Below are positions 12,866 through 21,149 of a stretch of 64,000 bases of DNA, one piece after another. The stretch comes from Gracilibacillus halophilus YIM-C55.5. Its GTDB lineage: Bacteria; Bacillota; Bacilli; Bacillales; Amphibacillaceae. The translations under genes were made by a program, and so were the position numbers. Below the pieces are notes generated by a model. It did no database searches, was not told the origin of the DNA, and saw only the letters and a list, made by a program, of their open reading frames with translations. The stretch's first letter is position 1. Every line of letters starts with the position of its first letter. Location of the stretch: contig NZ_APML01000003.1 in NCBI RefSeq assembly GCF_000359605.1, positions 1 through 64,000 of the forward strand, given 5' to 3'.

Positions 12866-12903
12866 AAAAAACCGGGCGCGTGTAGAAGAGCGTCCGGTTT
12901 TTT
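12866..12903 (+). terminator. Rho-independent terminator after the chemoreceptor gene
   Basis: AAAACCGGGCGC pairs with GCGTCCGGTTTT around a 10-base loop and ends in a T run. The T run merges with the first unit of the following repeat array. Confidence 0.85.
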
Positions 12904-12990
12904 CGCAAAATTATTTGTTGTTTCGCAAGATTATCTCTAAGATCGCAAAATTATCAGCGTTTTCGCAAGAATACTTTAATTATCGAAAAA
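12901..12990. repeat. 20-bp tandem repeat array (family C)
   Basis: Units start at 12901, 12921, 12941 and 12961 plus a partial copy at 12981, exactly 20 bp apart. Core is TTTCGCAARATTAT (one GATCGC variant); the last 6-7 bases vary. It occupies the gap between the convergent chemoreceptor and exporter genes. Confidence 0.88.
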
Positions 12991-13018
12991 ATCCACCAGT
13001 ATTCCAGCAAAGCACTTC

Positions 13019-14056
13019 TTATCGCTGTTCCTGTTGATTCGTTATGATATCTTCAACCAAATTATAAATCGATAATAATTCATATAGTATAATCACTTCT
13101 GGCGTAAACAACGTATCTTGCAATTCTTCTTTCGGTTTTTTGCTTTCCCAAAATTGATTCATTAATTGCTTTACTTGCCTGCGATAAGCGCTTGCTTTAT
13201 AGTGACTCGGATATTTCATGAAATCAACCAATGTTTCAACCATTTCAACAATATTCGTGCATTCAGCGTTTGACCAGCAAACATTTTCCAAAGGTGTATT
13301 GATTAAATTGCCCATATGATAGTGAATCAAGCGCAACTTCGTTAATTGATGTTTTTCCGTAATAAATGTTCGCTTCGTTTCCGTATCTAAACGATGATAT
13401 TTAGCCTCATCCTCTTGGAATGACAGTAGACGATCGGTTTGATCAAGTTCTGTTTTTAAATCTGCGAATCGATCGCGGATTTCCTGATCGTTCAGATGAC
13501 GTTTGGATTCAATGATTAATTGCTTCATAATCATTTCTAATTCTTCACCCGTTTTAGTGAGCACATCATCAAGATACGTCTGAATTTTTTCAGTATAATT
13601 CGGCGGCAAAATAAACATGTTTACGACAGTTGATACGAATAAACCGATGGTCGTTGTCCCCAATCGAATAAAAAAGGAAATAAATAAATTAGCATGAATC
13701 ACTTCGATCATAGCAACAGATGTCAACGTAGCTACAAGCAATCCAGCATGCAAGCGCAAACGAAAACATGTAATAATGGTGAACAAGGCTGACAAAGTAT
13801 AGGTAAGCGGCGAATTCCCAAAAAGAAAAATGAAAAGTACCGCGTAACCTGATCCAATGGCTGATGCTGGTAGACGAATGAACCCTTTCTTAATGGATTG
13901 TCCAACAGTTGGTTCTATAGTCACGATCGCTGTAATAACAGCAAATACAGCGGGCCAGTCTAGCCAATGACAAATCAATGATGTTAAAAAGACGGCCAGA
14001 GCTGTTTTGATCACTCGTCTACCTGCGATTCTGACTTTTAAATGCTTCCATTTCAT
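13019..14056 (-). CDS. Aromatic acid exporter family (ArAE/DUF939-like) membrane protein
   Basis: About 345 residues. The N-terminal 160 residues hold about six membrane helices, including AVITAIVTIEPTVGQS and a GSGYAVLF segment, typical of the ArAE_1/FUSC-like family (B. subtilis YqjA type). The C-terminal 185 residues form a helical cytoplasmic domain with many charged residues. Members are linked to efflux of aromatic acids or to envelope stress; the substrate is not readable. Start at 14056 follows AAGGAGTCTTACTC; an upstream in-frame ATG lacks such a site. It diverges from the IDEAL-domain gene, sharing a 190-bp region with a cre-like site. Confidence 0.78.
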   Translation of the reverse strand: MKWKHLKVRIAGRRVIKTALAVFLTSLICHWLDWPAVFAVITAIVTIEPTVGQSIKKGFIRLPASAIGSGYAVLFIFLFGNSPLTYTLSALFTIITCFRLRLHAGLLVATLTSVAMIEVIHANLFISFFIRLGTTTIGLFVSTVVNMFILPPNYTEKIQTYLDDVLTKTGEELEMIMKQLIIESKRHLNDQEIRDRFADLKTELDQTDRLLSFQEDEAKYHRLDTETKRTFITEKHQLTKLRLIHYHMGNLINTPLENVCWSNAECTNIVEMVETLVDFMKYPSHYKASAYRRQVKQLMNQFWESKKPKEELQDTLFTPEVIILYELLSIYNLVEDIITNQQEQR

Positions 14057-14153
14057 GAGTAAGACTCCTTCTAACGATCTATGTGTTAGTATATCGCATT
14101 GCACACAATAGAACCACCATCCAAAAAATTTTTCTATAAAGTAAGAAATTAAT

Positions 14154-14167
14154 TGGAAACGCTTTCT
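14154..14167. promoter_or_regulatory. cre-like CcpA site in a divergent promoter region
   Basis: TGGAAACGCTTTCT is an almost perfect match to TGWAANCGNTNWCW and is nearly palindromic. It sits between the exporter (minus) and the IDEAL-domain gene (plus). Which promoter it controls is not clear. Confidence 0.55.
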
Positions 14168-14245
14168 TTATTGTTGCATATCATGTAAAATAAGAAGTAT
14201 CCGCATGGAAGTTTTGTTTTTCGTAATATTGAGGAGGTGGATGAC

Positions 14246-14689
14246 ATGCTTTCCATTAAAATGTTTAAACCGTATTATGTGAAAGAAGAAGGCCATTATA
14301 TTCGAGTAGTCTTAGCCTATCAATATTTTTCACTATCATTGGATGATCAAATATACCATTTTGTTCCTCTCGAATCACGAGAAATTCGAATGAATCGAGT
14401 GACACATGAAATAGAAAATCAACAAGATGTTTTTGTTTTTCAAAAAGGGAAATCATATAATCATATGAAATTAGCTGAACTCATGCAAATTCCAGATTTT
14501 CAAGAACATCTAGCTTATATATTGAATCCGTATATGATGGTTACTGATAATCAGCAAAGAGAAGACGAGATTGATCAAGTCATTTTTGAATTAGAACGCA
14601 TGAATCTCATCCGGTTGATTGACCAATCATTAGATGAAAAAAATTATGAAGATTTTCTGTATTATTCAAGCAAGTTAAATGAAATGTGA
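14246..14689 (+). CDS. IDEAL-domain protein
   Basis: About 147 residues, soluble. The C-terminal 37 residues, with RLIDQSLDEKNYEDFLYYS, match the short IDEAL domain found in small Firmicute proteins such as YpiB relatives, where it acts as a protein-interaction helix. The first 110 residues have no family that I recognise. Start at 14246 is seven bases after GGAGGTGG; the in-frame GTG at 14237 is within that site. Function unknown. Confidence 0.65.
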   Translation: MLSIKMFKPYYVKEEGHYIRVVLAYQYFSLSLDDQIYHFVPLESREIRMNRVTHEIENQQDVFVFQKGKSYNHMKLAELMQIPDFQEHLAYILNPYMMVTDNQQREDEIDQVIFELERMNLIRLIDQSLDEKNYEDFLYYSSKLNEM

Positions 14690-14879
14690 GCGTAGCAGTC
14701 GAATCATGGCTGCTGCTTCTTTGTCTCTCATCATTCCTAAATAGACAGTAAGTTCTTCGCATTTGACTGTGTGATTTTGTAAAATAACAATAGGAGGTCT
14801 TTGTTGTGTAACGAAAAATGAAAGCGCAACAATGAATGAAGGTTGTTAGAGAATATTTTGGAAAGGAAAGGTGAAGAGA

Positions 14880-15875
14880 ATGGTTCATCTGAAATGGGGC
14901 GTATTAAGTACAGCGAATATTGGAAAAACACAAGTGATTCCAGCGATCCAACGATCAAAAAATGGTGAAGTCGTAGCCATTGCGAGTCGAAACAAAGAAA
15001 GCGCCAAACAAGCAGCGGAAGAATTAAACATCCCGCATACATTTGATTCATACCAAGCTTTACTTCAAGATACGGCGATTGATGCTGTGTATATTCCGTT
15101 GCCCAATGGTTTACATAAAGAGTGGGTAATAGAAGCAGCCAAACATAAAAAACATATCCTTTGCGAAAAACCAATTGGCATCAATCAGCGTGAATTGGAT
15201 GAGATGATGGCAGCTTGTGAAGTCAATGACGTTCAACTCATGGAAGCCTTTATGTATCAATACCATCCACAACATGAAAAAGTGAAGCAATTGATCAATG
15301 ACGACGTGATAGGGAAGATTTCATTTGCTCGTTCTAGTTTTGCTTTTTACCTTGACGATCGTTCCAATATTCGTTTAAATCATGATTTAGGCGGTGGTGC
15401 TATGTATGACATTGGTTGCTATACCATTCATGCTATGCGTAACATGTTAGATGCAGAGCCGGTTACCGTCTATGCTAGTGGAAAATACGATGAAGTAAGT
15501 CAAGTTGATACGACGATGTCAGGCGTATTAACTTTCGCGGATGGGATTATTGCTTCGTTTGACTGTAGTTTTGATACATTGCCGCGACAAGTATATGAGT
15601 TTGTGGGTTCAAAAGGGAAAATCGAAGTGACGTCACCATTCCGTCCAGATGTGAATGAGAATATGGCAGGCGAGATCATAGTGACCACTGATAATGGCGA
15701 AGTGACGACTCATTCCGTTTCAGGCGATCAATATACATTAATGGTTGAAGATTTTGCTTCGGCAATTATTGAAAACCATACGCCATTGTATACGACAGAG
15801 CAGATGACGCATCAAATGAAAACCTTAGATGCCGTTTATAAAAGTAGTCAAACGGGGGAACGGGTCATTCTATGA
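14880..15875 (+). CDS. Gfo/Idh/MocA family oxidoreductase
   Basis: About 331 residues. N-terminal Rossmann fold (WGVLSTANIGKTQVIPAI, residues 4-21 in pieces), then the family signature HILCEKPIG near residue 92 with the catalytic-type Lys, and a C-terminal alpha/beta dimer domain with GGGAMYDIGCY near residue 170. These enzymes are NAD(P)-dependent dehydrogenases of sugars, inositols or related polyols. The substrate is not readable. Start at 14880 (ATG) follows AAAGGTGAAGAG; the GTG at 14871 is also possible. A 52-bp repeat array starts two bases after the stop codon. Confidence 0.85.
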   Translation: MVHLKWGVLSTANIGKTQVIPAIQRSKNGEVVAIASRNKESAKQAAEELNIPHTFDSYQALLQDTAIDAVYIPLPNGLHKEWVIEAAKHKKHILCEKPIGINQRELDEMMAACEVNDVQLMEAFMYQYHPQHEKVKQLINDDVIGKISFARSSFAFYLDDRSNIRLNHDLGGGAMYDIGCYTIHAMRNMLDAEPVTVYASGKYDEVSQVDTTMSGVLTFADGIIASFDCSFDTLPRQVYEFVGSKGKIEVTSPFRPDVNENMAGEIIVTTDNGEVTTHSVSGDQYTLMVEDFASAIIENHTPLYTTEQMTHQMKTLDAVYKSSQTGERVIL

Positions 15876-15877
15876 GA

Positions 15878-16114
15878 AATATGTGATTTACCGGGAAATC
15901 TAGATGAAAGGAAGTGAGGATTTCCCAGTAATATGTGATTTACCAGGAAATCTAGATGAACAGGAGCGAGGATTTCCCAGTAATATGCGTTTTACCCGGA
16001 AATCTAGATGAAAAGAAGTGAGGATTTCCCAGTAATATGTGATTTACCCGGAAATCTAGATGAAAAGAAGTGAGGATTTCCCAGTAATATGCGTTTTACC
16101 GGGAAATCCTCGTA
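15878..16114. repeat. 52-bp tandem repeat array with internal dyads (family D)
   Basis: Four full units at 15878, 15930, 15982 and 16034 and a partial fifth at 16086. Each carries GGRAATC-type GGGAAATC and, 17-18 bp later, GATTTCCC, so the same 8-mer alternates orientation about every 26 bp and both within-unit and between-unit hairpins can form. Copies are about 90 percent identical. The array fills the space between the convergent oxidoreductase and penicillin-binding protein genes. Confidence 0.93.
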
Positions 16115-16136
16115 TTTATATGACTGCCTATCATAT

Positions 16137-18149
16137 TTATTCTAAATCTGCTATGGATTGGGTGACTTTTTCGGCGACATAAGCACTACCATGATCTTGA
16201 CCTTCAATATTTTCCACCATCATGGAGATGATCATACTGTGGCCGTCAGGATAACCAACAAACCAGCCATTTTCTTCTCCATCCTCTACATCCTGGGATT
16301 GTTTTAATTCTGCTGTTCCTGTTTTACCAGATATCTCCACACTAGAGATGTTTGCACTACTACCTGTACCTTCTGTCATCACTTTGCGTAAAGCGTCACG
16401 AATGATAGCAGCGTGATCGTTAGAGATCAGATTTTCTTTCCAAGTGCCACCATCTTCATCTTTTTCTAATATTGGCTGTACAAGGTTTCCTTCATTTAAG
16501 AAAATCGAATAACTGGCTGCTAAATGAAGAGCACTCATTTGTAATTCACCTTGGCCATAGCTCGTATCAGCTAGAAGCACTTCATCATCGAGTGATCCGT
16601 CAGATGAAATGGTGCTCGTTGGGAGGGGATAGGTAAAAGGTATTTCTTCGTCAAACCCAAAGTTTTTTAATCCGGTCATCATTGTTTCACTTCCGATTTC
16701 CAATCCTGTCTGGGCGAAATAAATGTTGTCCGACCGCACCAAAGCGTCCGTTAGATCAACAGGGCCTGATGATTCAGATACACGAGTCACTTCATAATTG
16801 CCCCAGTCATCTTGCTGCCAAGTTAATCCTTCAATCGATCGTCCTGCGTCTGGATCAAGAGAGCCGTCTGTTAATCCAATAGCACTCGTAATCGGTTTAA
16901 ACGCTGATCCGGGTGCAAAAGTTGAAGCAAACCGATTCAGTAAAGGATTTTGAGGATCCTCTTGCCATTCGTTCCATTGATCTTGACTTAATCCAAATAT
17001 AAAGGCATTGGGATCGAATGCTGGACTACTGACTAAAGCCAATGTGTCTCCTGTTGTTGGATGAATAGCAGTAGCTGTACCCGCATCTCCTTCAAGTGAT
17101 GTAAACAATCGCTCTTGTACATTGATATCGATGGTTAATGTAATGTCTTCACCATTTTGCACTTCTTTTTCAGCGATAGTTGCGATCTCATCGTCGTCTT
17201 TTTCTGCATAAAGCCGAACACCTTCTTCACCTCGCAGTCGTTCCTCAAATAATTCCTCTAGACCGCGCTGACCAATCATATCATTTTCGGAGTAAATAGT
17301 TTCATCGACTTCTTCTAGTTTTTCTGCAGTGATCGGCGCAATATATCCCGTTAAATGGGCGGTAACTTCACTATATGGATACAGTCTTTCAGTTGTTGTC
17401 TGTGAGAGAAGTGGACGCATCGCATCAACTGCTTCTGCTAAGTCATTTTCTTCTAGATTCTGAACCACTTTCAATGGAACAAAATCGGTCGGACGAACCC
17501 AATTTTGGTTAAGTGCTTGATCAATGTCTTCAACGGTTATATCGAGAATATCAGCAATTTCTTGTTTTTCCTGATCAGCGTTTTCCTCAGAAAAATAGTC
17601 TTGAACAACACCTAATTCATAAACGCTCCCGTTGACGGCTAGACCTTCGCCGTTTCGGTCAAAAATTTCTCCGCGCACCGGCTGAACCGTTTCCATGCCT
17701 ACATCTGCACCATTTTCAAGTTCAGGGAAAATCAATCCAGGGTGCCAATTGACGAGCCAATCGACTTTAGACTCTCCATCCACTGTTTCTTCCTGTTTGA
17801 CCATTTCGATATTAGATTCAAATGAAATTGGGCCCGCAAGTGTTTCCATTTCAACGGTTAAAGGAAAGGTTTTCTTTTGTTTATCTTCATTGTCTGTATT
17901 TTCTGAATCTGGTGTTTCAAAGGATACGGAAAGATTACGAACACCAATATCGTTATATATTTTTTGATACCGATCGACAAAACGTTCTTTTTCCACATCT
18001 TGCACCATTTCATACATTGACTCGAAATCTTGACTTTTCCAATGATCAGTGTACTCTTGTAGTCGTTCTTCTGGCTGCACTTCCTCGTCATTTGAACATC
18101 CAACGAGTAGTAAGAATAAACCAATACATATGAACACAATTTTTTTCAT
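16137..18149 (-). CDS. pbpC: Penicillin-binding transpeptidase lipoprotein, PbpC/MecA-like
   Basis: 670 residues, against 668 for B. subtilis PBP3. A lipoprotein signal with lipobox LLVGC (Cys18) is followed by a MecA_N/NTF2-like domain (about 25-145), a PBP dimerisation domain (about 150-315) and the transpeptidase domain. Active-site motifs are SAFK (SxxK, near residue 411), SDN (SxN, near 470) and KTGTAE near 605. It cross-links peptidoglycan outside the membrane; this class often has low beta-lactam affinity. Start behind GAGGGGGAC. It lies downstream of the sortase gene on the same strand, separated by a terminator. Confidence 0.88.
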   Translation of the reverse strand: MKKIVFICIGLFLLLVGCSNDEEVQPEERLQEYTDHWKSQDFESMYEMVQDVEKERFVDRYQKIYNDIGVRNLSVSFETPDSENTDNEDKQKKTFPLTVEMETLAGPISFESNIEMVKQEETVDGESKVDWLVNWHPGLIFPELENGADVGMETVQPVRGEIFDRNGEGLAVNGSVYELGVVQDYFSEENADQEKQEIADILDITVEDIDQALNQNWVRPTDFVPLKVVQNLEENDLAEAVDAMRPLLSQTTTERLYPYSEVTAHLTGYIAPITAEKLEEVDETIYSENDMIGQRGLEELFEERLRGEEGVRLYAEKDDDEIATIAEKEVQNGEDITLTIDINVQERLFTSLEGDAGTATAIHPTTGDTLALVSSPAFDPNAFIFGLSQDQWNEWQEDPQNPLLNRFASTFAPGSAFKPITSAIGLTDGSLDPDAGRSIEGLTWQQDDWGNYEVTRVSESSGPVDLTDALVRSDNIYFAQTGLEIGSETMMTGLKNFGFDEEIPFTYPLPTSTISSDGSLDDEVLLADTSYGQGELQMSALHLAASYSIFLNEGNLVQPILEKDEDGGTWKENLISNDHAAIIRDALRKVMTEGTGSSANISSVEISGKTGTAELKQSQDVEDGEENGWFVGYPDGHSMIISMMVENIEGQDHGSAYVAEKVTQSIADLE

Positions 18150-18180
18150 ATACGATGTCCCCCTCTTGTAATATACATGT

Positions 18181-18214
18181 AAAAAAAGCGTATTGTATCA
18201 GAGTCAATACGCTT
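18181..18214 (-). terminator. Rho-independent terminator after the sortase gene
   Basis: On the minus strand AAGCGTATTG pairs perfectly with CAATACGCTT around a 10-base loop and is followed by a T run. It separates the sortase from the penicillin-binding protein gene. Confidence 0.85.
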
Positions 18215-18237
18215 ATCAATACTAGGTTTTAGCTCTC

Positions 18238-18828
18238 TTATTCATAGATCGGCTTGGCATAAATAATATATCGTTCAGGAGCATTCCCAATATAGGAAAA
18301 TGGATAACAGGTTGTAATCACTAATTCTTCCTTAGGTGCCGTTGATTGAATAATTGACGTATCATCGGCATCAACAATTTTCGAATCAACCATTTCATAT
18401 TCAAAGTTTCCATATGGAAGTTCGACCATAAACGTATCTCCAACTTCAACTTCACCTAAACTTCGAAAAACCGTATCTCGGTGACCGGACATAACAATTT
18501 GATCGTTTTCTGTTGGATACGCAGAAGTATCATAATGCCCAACACCTTTTTCCAATTCCTCGGGATCTGTACCTTCAATAATTGGAAGTTCTGCTTCGAT
18601 GGCAGGAATATGTAAGAAACCAACGGCATCGCCTGTATTTGGTGAGAAATTTTCTATCGTTCTTTGATGAGAGCTTGAATCTTTCGTTTGATTTTTGGAA
18701 TCTTCCAAGCGCTTATTTGCTTCATTGGCTGCTTGTTGTTCAGCTGCTTGGATGTTGAAGTATTGATAACCACCGATACTTAGTAAAACGATTCCAATCA
18801 TGATAAAGAGGAAAGCAAGTTTTTTCAT
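18238..18828 (-). CDS. srtD: Class D sortase
   Basis: 196 residues with an N-terminal membrane anchor (about residues 4-22), a charged linker and a sortase barrel. The catalytic triad is visible: His in MSGHRDTVF near residue 116, Cys in VITTCYPF near 172, Arg in APERYI near 186. The TLxTC-type motif reads VITTC. Class D sortases of Bacilli cut LPDTx signals and attach proteins to peptidoglycan; an LPDTA protein is encoded at 44426-45061. The gene diverges from sinR, and a SinR-like operator lies 144 bp upstream, suggesting SinR control. Start follows AAAGGAGCATTCTAGTT. Confidence 0.88.
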   Translation of the reverse strand: MKKLAFLFIMIGIVLLSIGGYQYFNIQAAEQQAANEANKRLEDSKNQTKDSSSHQRTIENFSPNTGDAVGFLHIPAIEAELPIIEGTDPEELEKGVGHYDTSAYPTENDQIVMSGHRDTVFRSLGEVEVGDTFMVELPYGNFEYEMVDSKIVDADDTSIIQSTAPKEELVITTCYPFSYIGNAPERYIIYAKPIYE

Positions 18829-18971
18829 AACTAGAATGCTCCTTTAACATTTCTTATCTCATATTATACTAATTATTAACATGAAATGCACGTAGAAGTA
18901 GAAAAAATCTTTCTGCATAATTTGATAGAATTTGCAGAAAATCGACAAACTCGTTATAATAGGTAGCTGTA

Positions 18972-18987
18972 GTTCTGTTTTGAGAAC
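18972..18987. promoter_or_regulatory. SinR operator-like dyad between srtD and sinR
   Basis: GTTCTGTTTTGAGAAC: two halves of the SinR box (GTTCTYT on one strand, GTTCTCA on the other) in the inverted arrangement GTTC-N8-GAAC. The same spacing recurs twice before the tasA-like gene. It sits in the divergent srtD/sinR region, so either or both genes may be repressed. Confidence 0.65.
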
Positions 18988-18991
18988 TTTA

Positions 18992-19004
18992 TTACGATTC
19001 GTAA
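18992..19004. promoter_or_regulatory. 13-bp perfect palindrome near the sinR promoter
   Basis: TTACGATTCGTAA is a perfect dyad around a central T, starting 5 bp from the SinR-like site. It may be the operator of a second regulator; no protein is assigned. Confidence 0.4.
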
Positions 19005-19126
19005 ACGATTTTTTATCATATTATCCGAAAAATCAATTTATTTCGACAAAAATTATTACTTTATATAGAACAGTAGGTAAACTTGTGTTATTATGGTAAT
19101 TGAAATGAGAAGGTGGGTGAAATGTT

Positions 19127-19456
19127 GTGATAGGTGAAAAGATTCAAGAATTAAGAAAAGAAAAACGAATGTCGCTGTCTGAGCTAGCTGAACAAGCTGG
19201 TGTAGCTAAATCTTACCTTAGTTCAATTGAACGAGGTATTCAATCGAATCCATCCATTCAATTCATTGAAAAAGTCGGTGCTGTCTTACACGTATCAGTA
19301 AATGAGTTGATCTTAAGTCAAAGTGATGAAGAATTGATGCAACAATTGGATGAAGATTGGTTGAAGCTAGCAGAAGAAGCGATGAATTCCGGCATTTCTA
19401 AAGAGCAATTTAAAGAATTTGTTGAATTTAATAAGTGGAGACAAAATCAAAATTAA
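19127..19456 (+). CDS. sinR: SinR-like master regulator of biofilm matrix genes
   Basis: 109 residues, collinear with B. subtilis SinR. N-terminal XRE helix-turn-helix (MSLSELAEQAGVAKSYLSSI, recognition helix around residues 27-38) and C-terminal SinI/SinR dimerisation helices with SGISKEQFKEFVEF. SinR tetramers repress eps and tapA-sipW-tasA in Bacillus. No sinI gene is visible next to it. GTG start at 19127 has AAGGTGGGTGA upstream. SinR-like dyads in its own upstream region and before tasA support conservation of the regulon. Note that it is paired with a sortase gene, not with sinI as in B. subtilis. Confidence 0.9.
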   Translation: MIGEKIQELRKEKRMSLSELAEQAGVAKSYLSSIERGIQSNPSIQFIEKVGAVLHVSVNELILSQSDEELMQQLDEDWLKLAEEAMNSGISKEQFKEFVEFNKWRQNQN

Positions 19457-19477
19457 ACAGTCAGTATGTAGTGGGTA

Positions 19478-19519
19478 GTCAGTCGCCTTTTCTGTTTTAA
19501 GAATCGGTGGCTGGCTTTT
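19478..19519 (+). terminator. Probable terminator after sinR
   Basis: GTCAGTCGCC pairs with GGTGGCTGGC (with G-U pairs) around an 18-base loop, followed by TTTTG. Imperfect stem, so moderate confidence. Confidence 0.5.
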
Positions 19520-19556
19520 GTTTTGCGATTAGCGAGGAGCTTCGTACATTGATTTA

Positions 19557-19577
19557 TTCTCAACTTTTCAATTTTAC
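19557..19577. repeat. Single family A repeat unit
   Basis: One solitary copy of the 21-bp unit (core TTCTCAACTT) ending in front of the vanZ-like ribosome binding site. It may be the remnant or the seed of an array. Confidence 0.65.
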
Positions 19578-19589
19578 GGAGGGATGATC

Positions 19590-20099
19590 ATGAAAAAGTG
19601 GTTGTATTGGCTGCTGCCGTTAGGATGGATGGGCGTTATTTTTTATTCATCCGCACAACCTTATCAACAGCAAGATATCAAACCATTTTTAGGCGGTACA
19701 TTCGATCTATCATTTTTAATACCATATGTAGACGGAATATCGTTTGTCTATCATCAGGAAGTGGTTAGCGTCGGTGCCTTAGGTATTGAGGGTTTTATCG
19801 AATTTTTTATTCGCAAGGGAGCACATTTTACTGTATTCTTTCTGTTAGCGATATTCTTTTTTCTCGCATGTCAGAAAACGGTACAGAAACGATCACCTCA
19901 ACTAATAGCATGTTTTGCATTTTTTTGTACAATAGTGTACGCTATGTTTGATGAATGGCATCAAAGTTGGACACCGAATCGAACACCCTATGTCGGTGAT
20001 ATATTGATAGATAGTATAGGTGCTGGTTTTGCAATTTTTTGTTTACTAATTTGGATAAAAAAGAAACATGGAAATCGACGTCAACGTCTAATCGTTTAA
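19590..20099 (+). CDS. VanZ family membrane protein
   Basis: 169 residues with about four membrane helices. The motifs MGVIFYSSAQP, RKGAHFTVFFLLA and FDEWHQSWTPNRTPYVGDILID define the VanZ-like family, implicated in low-level teicoplanin resistance in enterococci and otherwise of unknown activity. ATG at 19590 is chosen because GGAGGG lies seven bases before it; the ATG at 19584 overlaps that site. Confidence 0.85.
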   Translation: MKKWLYWLLPLGWMGVIFYSSAQPYQQQDIKPFLGGTFDLSFLIPYVDGISFVYHQEVVSVGALGIEGFIEFFIRKGAHFTVFFLLAIFFFLACQKTVQKRSPQLIACFAFFCTIVYAMFDEWHQSWTPNRTPYVGDILIDSIGAGFAIFCLLIWIKKKHGNRRQRLIV

Positions 20100-20157
20100 G
20101 AACGAACCTTATTATAGAATCATATATTAATCACAGAGATCGAAAAGGGGTGAGGAC

Positions 20158-20313
20158 TTGTCGGAGCAAGAAATGTATCGAAGCATATTGCAACGAATGA
20201 TAGAGCAAACGGAACGCGAACAGATTAATAATACAAAAGATTTTATTCAGACATTATCACATGAAATTAAGCAAAAACATACATTTTCGATAAAAAACTG
20301 GGAAACAAAGTAG
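20158..20313 (+). CDS. Small 51-residue protein of unknown function
   Basis: TTG start with GGGGTGAGGA directly upstream, and TAG at 20311. The product is 51 residues, hydrophilic and predicted helical (RSILQRMIEQTEREQINNT in the middle), without cysteines or a membrane segment. It lies in the gap between the vanZ-like gene and yigZ and a strong hairpin begins at its stop codon, which supports expression. I do not recognise a family. Confidence 0.5.
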   Translation: MSEQEMYRSILQRMIEQTEREQINNTKDFIQTLSHEIKQKHTFSIKNWETK

Positions 20314-20345
20314 AAGAGTGTGATCACTTCATGCACACTCTTCTT
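20312..20345. terminator. Hairpin between the small gene and yigZ
   Basis: AGAAGAGTGTG pairs perfectly with CACACTCTTCT around an 11-base loop. There is no clear T run on either strand, so it may be a bidirectional terminator or an RNA-stabilising hairpin. The palindrome TTTCCCGGGAAA follows at 20368-20379. Confidence 0.5.
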
Positions 20346-20383
20346 CGCAACGATTGATTAGGACACATTTCCCGGGAAATAGT

Positions 20384-21016
20384 TTACTGATCTATTTCCA
20401 TATACGTAGGTTCACCTTCCTTGATAGAAACGGAATCATTCGTTATATTGATGATCCAATCATGAAATGCTTGTTCTTGTCCGCTTTCTACATAAAGGTG
20501 AAAAATAGCATATTCGACATAGTCAATATGATCGATCATATAAGGAGATTGGTGGAGCGCATTTTCTAACTTCCCTAATAAAGAATAATGAACAGATGCT
20601 TCAAACTTTTTGACTAATTTACGCTCGACGACTCCAGTTGTATCAATCGCTAGTGTAGTAGTACTTGAATATGCACGAATGAGACCACCTGCACCGAGCT
20701 TACTACCACCAAAATAGCGTGTAATGACAATAGCTGTATCCTTTAATTCACGTTTTTTTAACACTTCTAAGATTGGCACGCCTGCTGTTCCACTAGGTTC
20801 GCCGTCATCATGAGCCTTTTGAATATGATCATGTTCACCAATCATATAAGCAGAGCAATTATGAGTGGCATCATGATGTTTTTTCTTGATCCCTGCGATA
20901 AATTGCTGTGCAGCTTCTTCTGTTTCAACTCGTTTCACATAACCAATAAAACGAGACTTTTGTATGATTTGCTGATCGGATCCTTCATGCTTGACTGTAT
21001 AGTAATTATTTAACAT
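20384..21016 (-). CDS. yvyE: YigZ family (IMPACT-like) protein
   Basis: 210 residues, the usual length. Motifs SRFIGYVKRVETEEAAQ, DATHNCSAYMIG, DDGEPSGTAGVPILEVL and TRYFGGSKLGAGGLIRAYS (in pieces) identify the UPF0029/YigZ family, with an N-terminal IMPACT domain and a C-terminal DUF1949 domain. The eukaryotic homologue modulates the GCN2 pathway; the bacterial role is unclear. Its position divergent from degS is conserved in Bacillus (yvyE). Start preceded by AAAGGAGGTC. Confidence 0.9.
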   Translation of the reverse strand: MLNNYYTVKHEGSDQQIIQKSRFIGYVKRVETEEAAQQFIAGIKKKHHDATHNCSAYMIGEHDHIQKAHDDGEPSGTAGVPILEVLKKRELKDTAIVITRYFGGSKLGAGGLIRAYSSTTTLAIDTTGVVERKLVKKFEASVHYSLLGKLENALHQSPYMIDHIDYVEYAIFHLYVESGQEQAFHDWIINITNDSVSIKEGEPTYMEIDQ

Positions 21017-21149
21017 GATGGATGACCTCCTTTAAATTTTCTACATCGTTTAAAAACATCGAATTAGGGAAAAAGTGTGTATAAACCCCCTTATCGAATG
21101 CCCAATTCAACGAATACATATAATGGAACAGGTGGGTGATGGTTTGTCT

